Of a stretch of 64,000 nt of DNA, positions 10,109 through 20,421 are shown piece after piece. How positions within the stretch are numbered: position 1 is the stretch's first letter; each line of letters starts with the position of its first letter. The notes beneath the pieces were generated by a model that was not told the origin of the DNA, made no database searches, and saw only the letters and a list, made by a program, of their open reading frames with translations. Location: NCBI RefSeq assembly GCF_030657435.1, contig NZ_JAUTWS010000022.1, positions 1 through 64,000 on the forward strand, in the 5' to 3' direction. Source of the DNA: Paracraurococcus lichenis (GTDB lineage Bacteria > Pseudomonadota > Alphaproteobacteria > Acetobacterales > Acetobacteraceae). The position numbers and the translations under genes were made by a program.

Positions 10109-10978
10109 ATGCCCGAGGGGACGCCCGCCGCGGCGCCGCCCGGGCTCACCCTGGTGGCGACCCCGATCGGCAATCTCGGCGACCTGTCCCCACGCGCCCT
10201 GGCCACCCTGCGCGGCGCCGATGCCGTGCTCTGCGAGGATACCAGGGTAACCGGCGCCCTGCTGGCGAGGCATGGCGTTTCGGTGACGATGATGCCTCTG
10301 CACGAGCACAACGAGGATGAACAGACCCCGAAGGTGCTTGCACGGCTAAGTGCGGGGGCGCGGATCGCCCTCGTCTCCGATGCCGGGACGCCGCTGGTCT
10401 CCGATCCCGGCTACCGGCTGGTCCGCGCCGCGATCGCCGCGGGGCTGCCGGTGCATGCCGTGCCGGGCGCGAATGCCGCCGTCATGGCGCTGACGCTGTC
10501 CGGCCTGCCGCCGCATCCCTTCCTGTTCCATGGCTTCCTGCCGCCGCGGGCAGGGCCGCGGGCGGCGGAGATCGCCCGGCTGCGGGCGGCGGAGCGGGCC
10601 GGGCTCTCGGCCACGACCATCTTCTACGAGGCGCCGCACCGCCTGGCCGAGACGCTGGCGGCGCTGGCCGAGGGGCTGGGCGGCGAGCGCCCGGCCGCGG
10701 TCGCGCGGGAGATGACCAAGCGATTCGAGGAGGTGCGGCGCGGCAGGCTGGCCGAGCTTGCCGCGCACTACGCCGCGCACGAGGCACGGGGCGAGATCGC
10801 GGTGGTGGTCGGCCCGGCGCCGGAGGAGCGCGGGACGGCGGAGGAGCTGGAGCAGCGCCTGCGCGACGCGCTGGCGGCGGGGATGAGCGTGCGCGACGCC
10901 GCCGCCTCGGTCGCCGAGGCGACCGGGCTGCCGCGCAAGCAGGTCTATGCCCGGGCGCTGGAGCTCGGGCGCGGGTGA
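10109..10978 (+). CDS. rsmI: 16S rRNA (cytidine(1402)-2'-O)-methyltransferase
   Basis: Methylates the 2'-hydroxyl of C1402 in the decoding centre of 16S rRNA using S-adenosylmethionine. The tetrapyrrole-methylase fold is clear: LVATPIGNLGDLSPRAL near the start, EDTRVTG, the SDAGTPLVSDPG loop at about residues 90-105 and FHGFLPPR. The C-terminal helix-turn-helix-like segment contains GLPRKQVYARAL. From 10109 the protein has 289 residues, close to E. coli RsmI; an in-frame ATG at 10061 would give 305 and would overlap the divergent lipoprotein start. The stop overlaps the next gene's GTG start by four bases (GTGA). Confidence 0.95.
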   Translation: MPEGTPAAAPPGLTLVATPIGNLGDLSPRALATLRGADAVLCEDTRVTGALLARHGVSVTMMPLHEHNEDEQTPKVLARLSAGARIALVSDAGTPLVSDPGYRLVRAAIAAGLPVHAVPGANAAVMALTLSGLPPHPFLFHGFLPPRAGPRAAEIARLRAAERAGLSATTIFYEAPHRLAETLAALAEGLGGERPAAVAREMTKRFEEVRRGRLAELAAHYAAHEARGEIAVVVGPAPEERGTAEELEQRLRDALAAGMSVRDAAASVAEATGLPRKQVYARALELGRG

Positions 10979-11307
10979 GCGGGGCGGCCGCGCGCGCCCG
11001 GCGGCGGGTGCTCTGGATGAACCTGCTCTTCTCGGCGGGGCTGGCGCTGGCGCTGCCCTGGTTCGTGGCGGGGGCGCTGGCGCATGCCTGGGTACCGGCG
11101 CGGGGGACGCTCTGGACCACCCATCATGCCTATGCCGTGCGGACCTTCTGGTTCGGGCTCCTCGGGATGCTGGCACCGCTGGTCGCGCCGGGGGTGGGGC
11201 TCGGCCTGCTGGCGGTGGTCTGGCTGTGGTGCGCGGCGCGGCTGGCGCGCGCCTGGCTGGCCTGGGAGCGGGAGGAGTGGATCACCGACCCGGGCCGCTT
11301 CGTGTAG
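10975..11307 (+). CDS. Small COG3671-like membrane protein
   Basis: A 110-residue membrane protein translationally coupled to rsmI through a GTGA overlap; the start is GTG. It has an N-terminal hydrophobic helix (about 13-37) and a second region of one or two helices (about 55-90). The segment AVRTFWFGLLGMLAPLV, the WLWCAARLARAW stretch and the ending WITDPGRFV resemble the COG3671 family of uncharacterised inner-membrane proteins. The function is unknown. The usual yraN neighbour of rsmI is not present. Confidence 0.75.
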   Translation: MSGAAARARRRVLWMNLLFSAGLALALPWFVAGALAHAWVPARGTLWTTHHAYAVRTFWFGLLGMLAPLVAPGVGLGLLAVVWLWCAARLARAWLAWEREEWITDPGRFV

Positions 11308-11632
11308 CGGAACGGCCTCCGGCGGGGCGGGGGCGGCCAGCGTCCCGGGACGGGTGCCGCCGGCGCGCCGAACGAGGCGCCCCTCGCCCGGGACCTCCCG
11401 GGTCGCGCCGGCCCGGACGATGCCGGCCGGCGCTTGCGATGGCATCCGGCGGCGCGGGTCATCGGCTGCGCCGAACCGCCCGGGGTGATGCCGCGAGCGG
11501 CAACGGATGCCCCGGATCGGAGCAGCCGGGTCCCCCGGCCGGCGCCGGCACCAGGCCCGGCCTTTCTCCTTGTACTCGCCCGCCAATCGAGCGTTATTGC
11601 TTCGAAATGCCACCGATCTCCGCAGGGCCGAC
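11308..11632. other. Intergenic, 325 bases, no gene seen
   Basis: The sequence between the small membrane protein and the hybrid kinase holds a short CCCGGG-ACCT-CCCGGG hairpin at 11387-11402 and a somewhat AT-richer stretch at about 11565-11610. The latter is the likely promoter zone for the kinase, although no convincing -35/-10 pair was found. No conserved protein or RNA was recognised. Confidence 0.5.
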
Positions 11633-14600
11633 ATGATATCAGCCGGGACGCGTGGCCGGCTCTGGTCGGACTGGCCCATGGCCTGGCACCTGTTCCTGCT
11701 CGTGCTCGGTGCCCTGCTGCCGCTCCTCGGCTTCGCGGGGCTCGCCACCTGGCGCTACGCGGAGGCCGAGCGCGGGCGGACCGAGACGGCCGCGGCCAAT
11801 TCCGCCCGCGAGATCGCCGCCGGACTCGACATCTACCTCGCCGAGATGATCGCCACCGCGCGGGTGCTCGCCGGCTCGGAGGCGCTGATGGCGGGCGACC
11901 TCGCCGCCTTCCACCTGCGTGCCGTCGAGGCGGCGCGCCTGTCGCGCGGCGTCGTCTCGGTGCGCGATGCGTCGAGCCGGCAACTCCTCAACAGCGCCAT
12001 CGCCTGGGGCGCGGCTTTGCCGGACCGGTCGAGCCTCGTGGCGGCCGATGCGGCGGCCGCCCGCACGCGCGGGCCCGTCGTGTCGGACGGTTTCGCCGGC
12101 CTCGTCGACCACTCCTTCCAGTTTGCCGTTGTCCTCCCGCTCTCGCCGCGGGAGGGGCCGGCGCGCTTCCTCAGCGTCTCGACCTCCGCCGCGCAGGTTC
12201 AGCAGGTGCTCGAGGGCGTGGTCACGCTGCAGCCGGGGGTCGTCAGCGGCGTGATGGACCGGGCCGGGAATTTCCTCGCCCGCAGCCCGGAGCCGGAGCG
12301 CTGGATCGGCCGCTCCGCCGGCCTCCTTCGTGGCCCGGCGGCGCGGGGTCCCGGAAGCGCGGCGGAGGGACCGGATGCCGCCGGCGTGCCGGACCGCCTG
12401 TTCACGCAGCGCTCGCCGGTCTCGGGCTGGGACGCGGTGGTGTGGGTACCGGGCGCCCTGCTACGCGCGCCCATGCTGGCGGCAGCCCGGCAGACGGCGC
12501 TCCTCGGGGCCGGGGCGCTCGCGCTCGCACTCCTCGTGGCGTGGCTCGGCGCAAGGCGGATCGGCGGCGCCGTCGCGGCCCTCACCACCGCCGCGGCGGC
12601 GCTGGAGCGCGACGGAACGGTCCCGCCCCTGGCCACGCCGGTGCGCGAGGCCAATCGGGTGGGGAAGGCGCTCGCCGCGGCGGCGCTGGAGCGCCAGGGC
12701 CGCGAGGCGGACCTGCGCCGGAGCGAGGCGCGGCTGCGCGAGATGGCCGAGCGCGTGGACCTCGCCCTCGCCGCGGGCGCCATCATCGGCACCTGGAACT
12801 GGGAATTGCCGGCCGACCACTTCACGGCCGACGAGCGTTTCGCGCGCTCCTTCGGCCTGGACCCGGAGCGTTGCCGCGCCGGCCTCGGCATCGAGGAGGT
12901 GGTGGCGGGCGTGCATCCCGACGATATCGGCCGCCTGCGCGAGGCCATCGCGGAGGCGATCGCGCGCGGCGGCTCCTATTCCTGCCAGTACCGCGTGCGT
13001 CAATGGGACGGCGCCTATCGCTGGCTCGAGGCGAATGGCCGGGTCTATCTCGCGGCGGACGGCACGCCGCGCCGCTTCCCCGGCGTCCTGCTGGACATCG
13101 AGGAGCGGCGCGCGCTGGCGGCCGAGCGCGACCGGGCGGCGGCGCTGCTGCGCGCCTTCGCCGATGCCGTGCCGGGCGTGGTCTATGCCAAGGACCGCGA
13201 GGGCCGGATGCTGGTGGCCAATCGCGGCACGACCGCGCTGATCGGCAAGCCGCCGGAGTTCTACCTCGGCCGGACGGACCTGGAATTCCTCGACGACAAG
13301 GCCCAGGCCGAGGTGGTCATGGCGAACGACCGGCGCGTCATGGAGAGCGGGACGGCGGAGGTGATCGAGGAGGCGGTCAGCCGTCCCGACGGGACGCCCG
13401 CCATATGGCTCTCCACCAAGGCACCCTTCCGCGACGCCGAGGGACGGGTCATCGGCATCATCGGCGCCTCGCTCGACATCACCCTGCGCAAGGAGGCCGA
13501 GGCCGTGCTCGCGCGCGGCAAGGAGGAGCTGGAGCGCCTGGTCGAGGACCGCACGCGCGACCTGCGGGAGGCGCAGACGCGCCTCGCGCATGCGCAGCGC
13601 ATGGAAGCCCTCGGACAGCTCGCCGGCGGGATCGCGCATGACTTCAACAACGTGCTGCAGGCGGTCAGCGGCGCCGCGCGGCTGATCGAGGCGCGGCCGG
13701 AGGATGTCGGGCGCGTGCAGCGCCTCGCGGCGATGGCGGCCGAGGCCGCCGCGCGCGGCTCCTCCATCACCCGCCGGCTGCTCGCCTTCTCGCGCCGGGC
13801 CGACCTGCGGGCGGAGCCGATCGAGGCGAGCGAGCTGCTGCGCGGCACGGCGGAGGTGCTGTCGCACACGCTCGGCGCGGGCATCGCGGTGCGCGTCGGG
13901 GCGCCGCCGGGCCTGCCGCTGCTCTTCGCGGACAAGGGGCAGTTGGAGACGGTGCTCATCAACCTCGCCACCAATGCGCGCGACGCCATGGCGGGGCGGG
14001 GGAGGATCGACCTCGCCGTCGAGGCCGCCGCGGTCGGCGCCGGCGACCCCGCCGGTCCGCCCGGGCTGCTGTCCGGGGATTATCTCCGCCTGTCGGTCAC
14101 GGACACCGGCACCGGCATGCCGCCCGAGGTGCTGGCGCGGGCGACGGAACCCTTCTTCACCACCAAGGAGAGCGGCAAGGGAACCGGCCTCGGGCTCGCC
14201 ATGGCGCGCGGCTTCGCCGAGCAGTCGGGCGGCGCGCTCGAGATCCGGAGTGCGGCCGGGCAGGGCACGACCGTATCGGTCTGGCTGCCGGTGCTGACCG
14301 AGGCGCCTGCCCTGCCCCCTCCGCTGCCGGCCCGGGAGAGGTCCGGGGGCCGGGCGCATGTGCTGCTCGTGGACGACGAGGCGGCCGTGCGGGAGGTCAC
14401 CGCCGAGAGCCTGCGGGATGCGGGCTTCACCGTCACCGCCGTGGCGGGCGCGGCGGAGGCCCTGGCGCTGCTCGACGACGGCGAGCCCCTGGACCTCCTC
14501 GTCTCCGATCTCTCCATGCCCGGCATGGACGGCCTGGCCCTGATCCGCGAGGCGCAGCGCCGCAGGCCGCGCCTGCCGGCGATCCTGCTGACGGGCTTCG

Positions 14601-14746
14601 CGACCGACGCGGCGGAGATCGCGGTGGGTGGCGCCCTCAGCGGCGCCTTCTCGCTGCTGCGCAAGCCGATCGAGGGGCAGGCCCTTGCCGAGCGCCTGGA
14701 TGCGTTGCTGGAAGGCGCGCGCGCCGAGGCGCCCCGCTTCGGCTGA
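11633..14746 (+). CDS. Hybrid sensor histidine kinase/response regulator
   Basis: Large membrane hybrid kinase of 1037 residues. The order is: TM1 (about 17-40), a periplasmic Cache-like sensor (about 41-280), TM2 (about 285-306), a short HAMP-like linker, two PAS domains (about 377-492 and 503-619), a coiled coil, and HisKA with the phospho-accepting His in GGIAHDFNNVLQAV (about residue 668). HATPase_c follows with NLATNARDAM, DTGTGMP and GKGTGLGLAMARG. A C-terminal receiver (about 909-1035) has VLLVDDEAAVRE, the phospho-Asp in SDLSMPGMDG and the Lys in LLRKPI. The start at 11633 has a CAGGG upstream; an alternative ATG is 15 codons in. The stimulus and output are unknown; no separate regulator lies beside it. 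Confidence 0.92.
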   Translation: MISAGTRGRLWSDWPMAWHLFLLVLGALLPLLGFAGLATWRYAEAERGRTETAAANSAREIAAGLDIYLAEMIATARVLAGSEALMAGDLAAFHLRAVEAARLSRGVVSVRDASSRQLLNSAIAWGAALPDRSSLVAADAAAARTRGPVVSDGFAGLVDHSFQFAVVLPLSPREGPARFLSVSTSAAQVQQVLEGVVTLQPGVVSGVMDRAGNFLARSPEPERWIGRSAGLLRGPAARGPGSAAEGPDAAGVPDRLFTQRSPVSGWDAVVWVPGALLRAPMLAAARQTALLGAGALALALLVAWLGARRIGGAVAALTTAAAALERDGTVPPLATPVREANRVGKALAAAALERQGREADLRRSEARLREMAERVDLALAAGAIIGTWNWELPADHFTADERFARSFGLDPERCRAGLGIEEVVAGVHPDDIGRLREAIAEAIARGGSYSCQYRVRQWDGAYRWLEANGRVYLAADGTPRRFPGVLLDIEERRALAAERDRAAALLRAFADAVPGVVYAKDREGRMLVANRGTTALIGKPPEFYLGRTDLEFLDDKAQAEVVMANDRRVMESGTAEVIEEAVSRPDGTPAIWLSTKAPFRDAEGRVIGIIGASLDITLRKEAEAVLARGKEELERLVEDRTRDLREAQTRLAHAQRMEALGQLAGGIAHDFNNVLQAVSGAARLIEARPEDVGRVQRLAAMAAEAAARGSSITRRLLAFSRRADLRAEPIEASELLRGTAEVLSHTLGAGIAVRVGAPPGLPLLFADKGQLETVLINLATNARDAMAGRGRIDLAVEAAAVGAGDPAGPPGLLSGDYLRLSVTDTGTGMPPEVLARATEPFFTTKESGKGTGLGLAMARGFAEQSGGALEIRSAAGQGTTVSVWLPVLTEAPALPPPLPARERSGGRAHVLLVDDEAAVREVTAESLRDAGFTVTAVAGAAEALALLDDGEPLDLLVSDLSMPGMDGLALIREAQRRRPRLPAILLTGFATDAAEIAVGGALSGAFSLLRKPIEGQALAERLDALLEGARAEAPRFG

Positions 14747-15058
14747 CCGTGCCGGCGGCCGGCATGGATGGACCTGGCGGCGGCGAGCGCATTCCCATGG
14801 CGCGGCCGGACCTCGCCGGGTGGGCGGCAAGCGACGCCTTCCGGGCGCGCGCCGGACCTGGTTGGCCGGCACGCGCGTCGTGGCGACCGCATACCAACGC
14901 ACCTCGCCGTTCCCGAGGTGTTGGCCCTCCCCGCTCGTGCCAACGAATGACGTGCATTCCGGCCCCGGGTCGGCAGCCCGGGCTTCCCGTTGCGCCCTGC
15001 CCTCGACCGCGTGCTCAGGCGGCGGGAGGAGAGCCCCGCTCCATTCGCCCGCGTTGGA
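14747..15058. other. Intergenic between convergent genes
   Basis: These 312 bases separate the convergent hybrid kinase and PilZ-chemoreceptor genes. They contain a CCCGGG...CCCGGG inverted repeat near 14962-14980 and no convincing ORF, RNA or repeat copy. Confidence 0.5.
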
Positions 15059-17059
15059 TCATGCCGCGACGGGCACTGCGTGTCCCAGCCTGTCGAGCAC
15101 CCCATCCACCTGGGCAATCGTCTCGGCATCCTGGCGGAACGCGATGGCGAGGACGCCGCCGCTCGCCCGAACCGCGCGCGCCGGAACCGCTCCACGCCGG
15201 TCCGAAAATTCCACCTGCAAGTCGGCGCCCGACGCAAGGTTCCAATCGGTCTGCAGGGCGGCACCGCCGCGCGAGATGTCCCTCACCACGGCCCCGACCT
15301 CGCCCTGGCCTGCGGAACGCAGCGTCACGCGCATGCCCTGGCCGGAGATGCGCTCGTAGCGGCGACGGTCATCCTCCCCGTCCTTCGCCATTGCCGCCAG
15401 GAAGTGGTCGACCTCGGAGCGCAAGGTGCAGGCCACCTGGCCCACGCCATCCGCCGCCTCCTGCACCTGCTGGCTGGTTTCGCCGGCCGATTTCGCGATG
15501 GCTGAAACTTCGTTCATGGCCCGCATCGCGCGGCTGGAGGCGCCGGCCACGTCCTGCACGCGGGCGGAGATGTCGCGCGTCGCAGCGCCCTGCTCCTCGA
15601 CGGCAGCGGCGATGGCGGCGGCCACGTCGTCGACGCGGGCAATCGCCTCGACGGCGCCGCGCACCGCCAGGACGGCACCGTCGGTGGCGCTGCGGATGGA
15701 ATGGATCTGCTGCCCGATTTCCTCGGTCGCCTTTGCCGTCTGCTCCGCCAGCGCCTTGACCTCGCCGGCCACCACCGCGAAGCCCTTGCCGGCCTCCCCG
15801 GCGCGGGCCGCCTCGATCGTCGCGTTCAGCGCCAGCAGGTTGGTCTGCCCGGCGATGTCGGTGATCAGCCGCACGACCTCGCCGATCCGCTGCGATGCCT
15901 CGGCCAGGCCGCCCACGGTCTCGTCGGTGACCTTCGCCCGCCCGACCGCCTCCCGCGCGGAACTCGCCACCTGCGTCACCCGCCGCGAAATCTCGTCGAC
16001 ACTCACCGAGAGTTCCTCCGTCGCGGCCGCGACCGCCGACAGGTTGCGCGAGGATTGCTCGCCTTCATGCGCCGTCGTCGACGCGCTCTGCTCGGTGCGC
16101 TGCGACGAGGCGGTCATCTCGGCTGCCGCGTCCCGCATGGTGGCCGCGGTCTGAGTCAGCCGCTGCATCACGCCCGAGATGCTGGTGCCGAAATCCGTCG
16201 TGTTGCGGTCCATGGCCGCCTGCCGGCGATCCTTGGCGGCACGCTCTGCGAGTTGGGCTGCCGCCATGCCGTCGGCCGCGTGCAATCCGGTGCGGCACTC
16301 CTCGAGCGCCCGCGCCATGTCGCCGATCTCGTCGCCCCGGGACTTCCAGGGCAGGTCGAAGCCGTAGTCGCGCGCGGCAAGGCGACGCATGGCCGCGGCC
16401 AGCCCGGTCACCGAACGTCCGACATGGCCGCCCAGCCAGAGCGCCGCCGCCACGCCGAGGGCGACCGCGCCCGCCAGGAGCAGGCCGATGAACCAGATGG
16501 CCTTCCGGTAGGCCGCCTCGCCCCGGTTGGCCGCCGCCTTCCCGGAGTCGGCGTTGAAGTCCCGGTCGCGCGACGCGGCGTCGCGGAACGCCGTGAACCC
16601 GCGCCGCCCCTCACCGAAATAGAAGGCGATGGCGGCATCCCTGTCGCCGCCGCGGACATAGGCCATGTTGCGGTCGGTGAGCGCGAGGTATTCGCGGAGG
16701 GTACGGTCGACCGTGTCGGCCAGCCGCTGCTCCTCGCCGGGCGAGATCAGTCCCTTGTAGTCGCGCCACGACGTCTCCAGGGCGTCCTGGGCGGCGACGA
16801 GCCGCTTCTCCTCCGCCGCCCTGACCTCCGCATTGGGCGCCAGCATGACCGTCGCCTGCAACTGGCGGTGCCTCGTCGCGATCTCGGTCATCCGTCCGAG
16901 CGCTGCGACGCTCGGCAGCCAGTTGTCGCGAATCTCGGCCGCTTCGCTGTTCAGGCCACGGAGCTCGATGACGGAGAAGCCGCCGACCGCGAGGATGAGG
17001 GCTATGAGCGTTCCGAAGGCCGCGAGCAGCTTGCTTCGGATGGACATGTGGTCGAACAT
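15059..17059 (-). CDS. Methyl-accepting chemotaxis protein with C-terminal PilZ
   Basis: Chemoreceptor of 666 residues. It has TM1 (about 9-31), a helical periplasmic sensor of the four-helix-bundle type (35-188), TM2 (188-211) and HAMP (about 212-265). The signalling coiled coil centres on the conserved hairpin [19 protein letters not shown] (403-421). Beyond the receptor is a PilZ domain (about 563-645), recognisable by RRRYER (an RxxxR at 566-570) and DISRGG (DxSxxG at 594-599), the two motifs that bind cyclic di-GMP. This suggests direct coupling of c-di-GMP level to receptor signalling. The start at 17059 has a G-rich stretch upstream; M5 is an alternative. No che genes are adjacent. Confidence 0.93.
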   Translation of the reverse strand: MFDHMSIRSKLLAAFGTLIALILAVGGFSVIELRGLNSEAAEIRDNWLPSVAALGRMTEIATRHRQLQATVMLAPNAEVRAAEEKRLVAAQDALETSWRDYKGLISPGEEQRLADTVDRTLREYLALTDRNMAYVRGGDRDAAIAFYFGEGRRGFTAFRDAASRDRDFNADSGKAAANRGEAAYRKAIWFIGLLLAGAVALGVAAALWLGGHVGRSVTGLAAAMRRLAARDYGFDLPWKSRGDEIGDMARALEECRTGLHAADGMAAAQLAERAAKDRRQAAMDRNTTDFGTSISGVMQRLTQTAATMRDAAAEMTASSQRTEQSASTTAHEGEQSSRNLSAVAAATEELSVSVDEISRRVTQVASSAREAVGRAKVTDETVGGLAEASQRIGEVVRLITDIAGQTNLLALNATIEAARAGEAGKGFAVVAGEVKALAEQTAKATEEIGQQIHSIRSATDGAVLAVRGAVEAIARVDDVAAAIAAAVEEQGAATRDISARVQDVAGASSRAMRAMNEVSAIAKSAGETSQQVQEAADGVGQVACTLRSEVDHFLAAMAKDGEDDRRRYERISGQGMRVTLRSAGQGEVGAVVRDISRGGAALQTDWNLASGADLQVEFSDRRGAVPARAVRASGGVLAIAFRQDAETIAQVDGVLDRLGHAVPVAA

Positions 17060-17421
17060 CGGACCCCCGGGGGCGCAGGCGCTGTCACGCAGGCAGCGTC
17101 CGACGCGACGGATCGCCATCCTGCCCGGTTCTCGCGCAAGTTGCTTGCCCGAAACTTGCCCGAGGGCGCGCTCCGCTGGTCCTTCGGGCATTCGCCTGGG
17201 AACCAGGGATCTCCTCCGGCCGGGCGCCGCCGGCAGGAGCACGGCCGCCCTTGCTGGCTCATTCTTCTGTGATTTCGCGGTGCGGATTGCGTCCGTCCTG
17301 GCCGCGGTGCAACGCGCCCCTGCCCTGTCACGCGCGCGCCGCACCGCGACGGCCGCATGGGCCCCCGATGGCGCGCGCGGCAGGCCATCGCCTCCGGTCG
17401 CTACATGCCAGGGACGCAGAC
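17060..17421. other. Intergenic, 362 bases
   Basis: The region lies upstream of the PilZ-chemoreceptor and downstream of recX (both minus). A less GC-rich patch at about 17255-17280 may hold the chemoreceptor promoter, but no clear sigma-70 or flagellar sigma-28 element could be assigned. No gene was recognised. Confidence 0.45.
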
Positions 17422-18057
17422 CTACCCCTGCCGGAGCGCGAGCAGCCGGTCCTCGGCCTCCGCCGGGTCCATCGAGAGCGCCTGCTCGGCAATCTCCCGC
17501 CCGAACCCGGCGCGCGCCAGCGCCGCCAGTGCCTTGAGACGCGCGGCGCGCGCGGCCTGCGGATCCTGGGGCGGCGGCTCCGGGGCGAAGGGCCCGATCC
17601 GCCGCCGGCGGCATTGCGCCAGCGCGGCGTCCAACTCGGCCTCCGCCGCCGGCAGCGCCGCGGCAGCCGTCCCGGCCGCCACGCCCTTCGCGCCGAGATG
17701 CGCCGCGATCGCCCGCCGGGAGCGGCCGGCGCGGGCCAGCCGCCGCGCCCGGCTTTCGGCGAAGGCGGCGTCGTCCACCGCCCCGGCCGCGACCATCGCC
17801 TTCGCCACCATGACCGCTGCCGCACGCGCCGCCGCGGCCTGCGGCGCAATCGCTTCGGGCGCGGCGCCCTCCATCTCCGCGCGGCGCGCCCAGCGGTCCA
17901 CCCGGCGCTGCAACACGCGGCGCAGCCCTGCCTCGGTCGCCGCGAAGCGCGCGAGATGCGCCAGCGCCGCTTCGCGCAACGCGGCCTCTCCCGGCGCCGG
18001 ACCGGCGGGGCGGGGCGGGCGGCGGGGCTTGCGGCTCGGTCTCGACTCCTCGGCCAT
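17422..18057 (-). CDS. recX: Regulatory protein RecX
   Basis: Predicted modulator that binds RecA filaments and limits RecA activity. The 211-residue protein starts [10 protein letters not shown] with a basic, Pro-rich N terminus. Three-helix repeats typical of RecX follow: [27 protein letters not shown], the [20 protein letters not shown] unit, the helix LGAKGV, and a final repeat around [21 protein letters not shown]. Identity is low, as usual for RecX in GC-rich alphaproteobacteria, so the assignment rests on the repeat pattern and length. recA is not adjacent. The start at 18057 is preferred over an upstream in-frame extension that overlaps the divergent gene. Confidence 0.8.
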   Translation of the reverse strand: MAEESRPSRKPRRPPRPAGPAPGEAALREAALAHLARFAATEAGLRRVLQRRVDRWARRAEMEGAAPEAIAPQAAAARAAAVMVAKAMVAAGAVDDAAFAESRARRLARAGRSRRAIAAHLGAKGVAAGTAAAALPAAEAELDAALAQCRRRRIGPFAPEPPPQDPQAARAARLKALAALARAGFGREIAEQALSMDPAEAEDRLLALRQG

Positions 18058-18127
18058 GGCCGCAGATTGCCACGCCCGGCCCCGCGGGGCACAAGCCCGC
18101 GCTCGCACCACCAGCCGGAGACCCGCC

Positions 18128-18583
18128 ATGGCCAGCTACCCGATCAACGGCCTCACCCTCGACCAGGCCAACACGATCATCGCCGCCGCCCGCGCCAGGG
18201 GGCGGGAGCTGGGCCTCCTGCCGCTGACGGTCGTGGTGCTCGACGCCGGCGGGCAGGTGAAGGCGATGCAGCGGGAGGATGGGTCCTCGCTGCTGCGTGA
18301 GGACGTGGCGCGGGGCAAGGCCTTCGGCGCCCTGGCGCTGGGCCTCGGCGGGCGGGAGCTGGCGCGCCGCGCGCAGGCCATGCCGGGCTTCATGAACGCG
18401 CTGTCGGACCTTGCCGGCGGCCGGGCCGTGCCGGTGCCGGGCGGCGTGCTGGCCTGCGATGCCAAGGGGGTGATCCTGGGTGCGGTCGGGATCAGTGGCG
18501 ATGTCTCGGCGCAGGACGAGGTCTGCGCGGTTGCCGGCATCGAGGCGGCCGGTCTCAGGCCCGATACCGGCGACGCGGCCTGA
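18128..18583 (+). CDS. GlcG/HbpS family heme-binding protein
   Basis: A 151-residue protein of the GlcG/HbpS (DUF336) family, small oligomeric proteins linked to heme or corrinoid binding and to glycolate or diol utilisation operons. Family features visible are [21 protein letters not shown] at the N terminus, [37 protein letters not shown] and [19 protein letters not shown] at the C terminus. The start has a GGAG seven bases upstream. It is divergent from recX with only about 70 bases between them and has no pathway genes beside it, so its physiological role is open. Confidence 0.88.
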   Translation: MASYPINGLTLDQANTIIAAARARGRELGLLPLTVVVLDAGGQVKAMQREDGSSLLREDVARGKAFGALALGLGGRELARRAQAMPGFMNALSDLAGGRAVPVPGGVLACDAKGVILGAVGISGDVSAQDEVCAVAGIEAAGLRPDTGDAA

Positions 18584-18629
18584 TCTTACCTGTCTGGACC
18601 TCCCCGCAGATGGTGGGCACCGCTGCTGA

Positions 18630-18726
18630 GGTGTTCGCCTTCGGGGAGGTCCGGCACGACCCTCGGCGCCTCCATCCGGCGCCCGGCTGCATCACCCCGG
18701 AGCAGATGGAGATCGCCGCAGCCTGA
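18630..18726 (+). pseudogene. IS3-family transposase (OrfB) C-terminal relic
   Basis: In the frame ending at the TGA at 18726, the conceptual peptide reads [20 protein letters not shown] then [11 protein letters not shown]. This follows the end of IS3-type OrfB integrases, where the family pattern is roughly FAYIEGxYNxxRLHSALGYxTPEQxE, with several substitutions at conserved positions. No start codon of its own, no upstream catalytic DDE region and no terminal repeats are visible, so this is a decayed fragment of an old insertion. The match was made by eye. Confidence 0.5.
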
Positions 18727-18769
18727 CCATCCCCGACCCGGTGTCCGCACAAGCCGGGGATGTCCAGTC

Positions 18770-20404
18770 CTATGCGGCCCGCACCTCCGCGAGGAAGCCG
18801 TCCACCTGCGTCCGCAGCGCGGCCGAGCGGCGGGCGAGCGCGCCCGAGGCCTCCCGCACCTCCGCCGCGACCGCGCCCGTGCGGCCCGCGCCCTCGGCCA
18901 TGCCCGCGGCGCGCCGCGCCGCCTCATCGCTGTTGGAGGCCGCGCCCGACACCGCCCGGCCGATCTCCCGCGTCGTCGCCGCCTGTTCCTCGGCCGCCGC
19001 GGCGACCGCCGCCGTCACGCCGGCAAGCTGCTCGACCGAGCTGCCGATGCCGCGGATCGCCTCCACGGCCTGCTCGGTCGCGCGCTGCATCTCGGTGATC
19101 TGCTGGCCGATCTCCTCGGTGGCGCGGGAGGTCTGGGCAGCGAGCTGCTTGACCTCGCTCGCCACCACCGCGAAGCCCTTGCCGTGCTCGCCGGCCCGCG
19201 CCGCCTCGATGGTCGCGTTCAGCGCCAGCAGGTTGGTCTGCGCCGCGACATCGGCGATCATCTGCACCACGTCGCCGATGCGCCTTGCCCCTTCGGACAG
19301 CGCGCCCATCGCCTCGTTCGTCGCATGGGAAGCAGCAGAGGCGTCGTTCGCCCGCCCGGCCGCCTCGGTGACGCGGGCGGCAACCCCCGCGACGCTGGCG
19401 GCGAGCTGCTCGGCCGCCGCGGCGAGCGCCTGCACCTCGGTCGAGGCAGTGCCGGCGGCGCCCGCCGTGGCCGTTGCCTGGGTGGTGCCGTCCGCGGCGA
19501 GGCCGGTCATCCGTTCCGCCGTGCTGTCGAGCTCGGCGGCTGCCGCCGCGACGGCCTGCAGCGCCTCCGTCACGGCGCCCTCGAAGTCGCGGGCCAGCGC
19601 ATCCAGCCGCGCCGCCCGCGCCTCGAGCAGTCGGCGCTGCTCGACCTCGGCGTCGCGCCGGGTGGCCAGCTCGTCCCGCATGCGCGCCAGCGCCCGCATC
19701 AGCGTCGCGCGCTCGTCCACGCCCTCGACCGGGATGGCGGCGGCGAGGTCGCCGCCGGCGACGCGGTCGGCCGCGGTCACGGCGTCCCGGAAGCCTTCCG
19801 CCACCCGCCGTCCGACCCGGCGCGCGACCAGGGTGCCGCCGGCCAGCGCCGCCAGCAGCACCGCCAGCAGCAGGGCCTGCACCAGCGTGCCGGTGCTGCT
19901 CGACAGCGCGCTCTGCCGCTCCGCCGCGGCGCGGCGGGCGGCGACCGCGTCCTCCACGTCGCGCCGGATGGCGTCGCGCTGGTCGGCCAGCAGCTCGTCC
20001 CGCAGCAGCGCCTCCCGCGCGCGGGTGCCGAGGCCTGGGATGCGCGCCGCCGTCTGCTCCGCCCAGCCGGAGACGCGCTGCGCCAGCGCGGCGAATTCCG
20101 GCGCATGCGCCGCGGCGGCGGCCAGCGACGCCTGCAGCGCCGCGAGCTCGGCCCGGAAGGCCTGGCCCTGGCGGGCGGCGGCCGCGGGCTCGGCGGTGCG
20201 CTGCGCCGCCTGCGCCGCGCGGTCGGCGCGCTCGAAGGCCAGCAGCGCGGTCTGCGCCGCCTGCACCGTGGCGAATTCCAGGTCGTGCATGTCCCGCGCG
20301 GCTGAGGCCATGACGCGCACCCCGATCGTGGCGACGCCCCCCTCCAGGGCGCAGAGCGCGACGAGCAGGCCGAAGCCGATGGTCAGCCGGCGGCCGAAGG
20401 TCAT
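18770..20404 (-). CDS. Methyl-accepting chemotaxis protein
   Basis: Chemoreceptor of 544 residues with TM1 (about 8-30), a mostly helical Ala-rich periplasmic domain (31-170), TM2 (about 174-194), HAMP (195-255) and a signalling domain whose hairpin reads [19 protein letters not shown] (about 405-425). No C-terminal CheR-docking pentapeptide is seen. The start at 20404 has GGAG eight bases upstream. The gene begins 17 bases after the cupredoxin gene and appears to be the last gene of an operon with a di-heme peroxidase and a cupredoxin, which suggests a receptor for redox or oxidative cues. That link is inference from gene order. Confidence 0.92.
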   Translation of the reverse strand: MTFGRRLTIGFGLLVALCALEGGVATIGVRVMASAARDMHDLEFATVQAAQTALLAFERADRAAQAAQRTAEPAAAARQGQAFRAELAALQASLAAAAAHAPEFAALAQRVSGWAEQTAARIPGLGTRAREALLRDELLADQRDAIRRDVEDAVAARRAAAERQSALSSSTGTLVQALLLAVLLAALAGGTLVARRVGRRVAEGFRDAVTAADRVAGGDLAAAIPVEGVDERATLMRALARMRDELATRRDAEVEQRRLLEARAARLDALARDFEGAVTEALQAVAAAAAELDSTAERMTGLAADGTTQATATAGAAGTASTEVQALAAAAEQLAASVAGVAARVTEAAGRANDASAASHATNEAMGALSEGARRIGDVVQMIADVAAQTNLLALNATIEAARAGEHGKGFAVVASEVKQLAAQTSRATEEIGQQITEMQRATEQAVEAIRGIGSSVEQLAGVTAAVAAAAEEQAATTREIGRAVSGAASNSDEAARRAAGMAEGAGRTGAVAAEVREASGALARRSAALRTQVDGFLAEVRAA

Positions 20405-20421
20405 GGCGGCGCTCCGGCGGT

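Noticed and set aside
11434-13641. Second plus-strand frame over the hybrid kinase
   Set aside because: It is out of phase with the kinase domains and composed of Arg/Gly/Pro-rich sequence.
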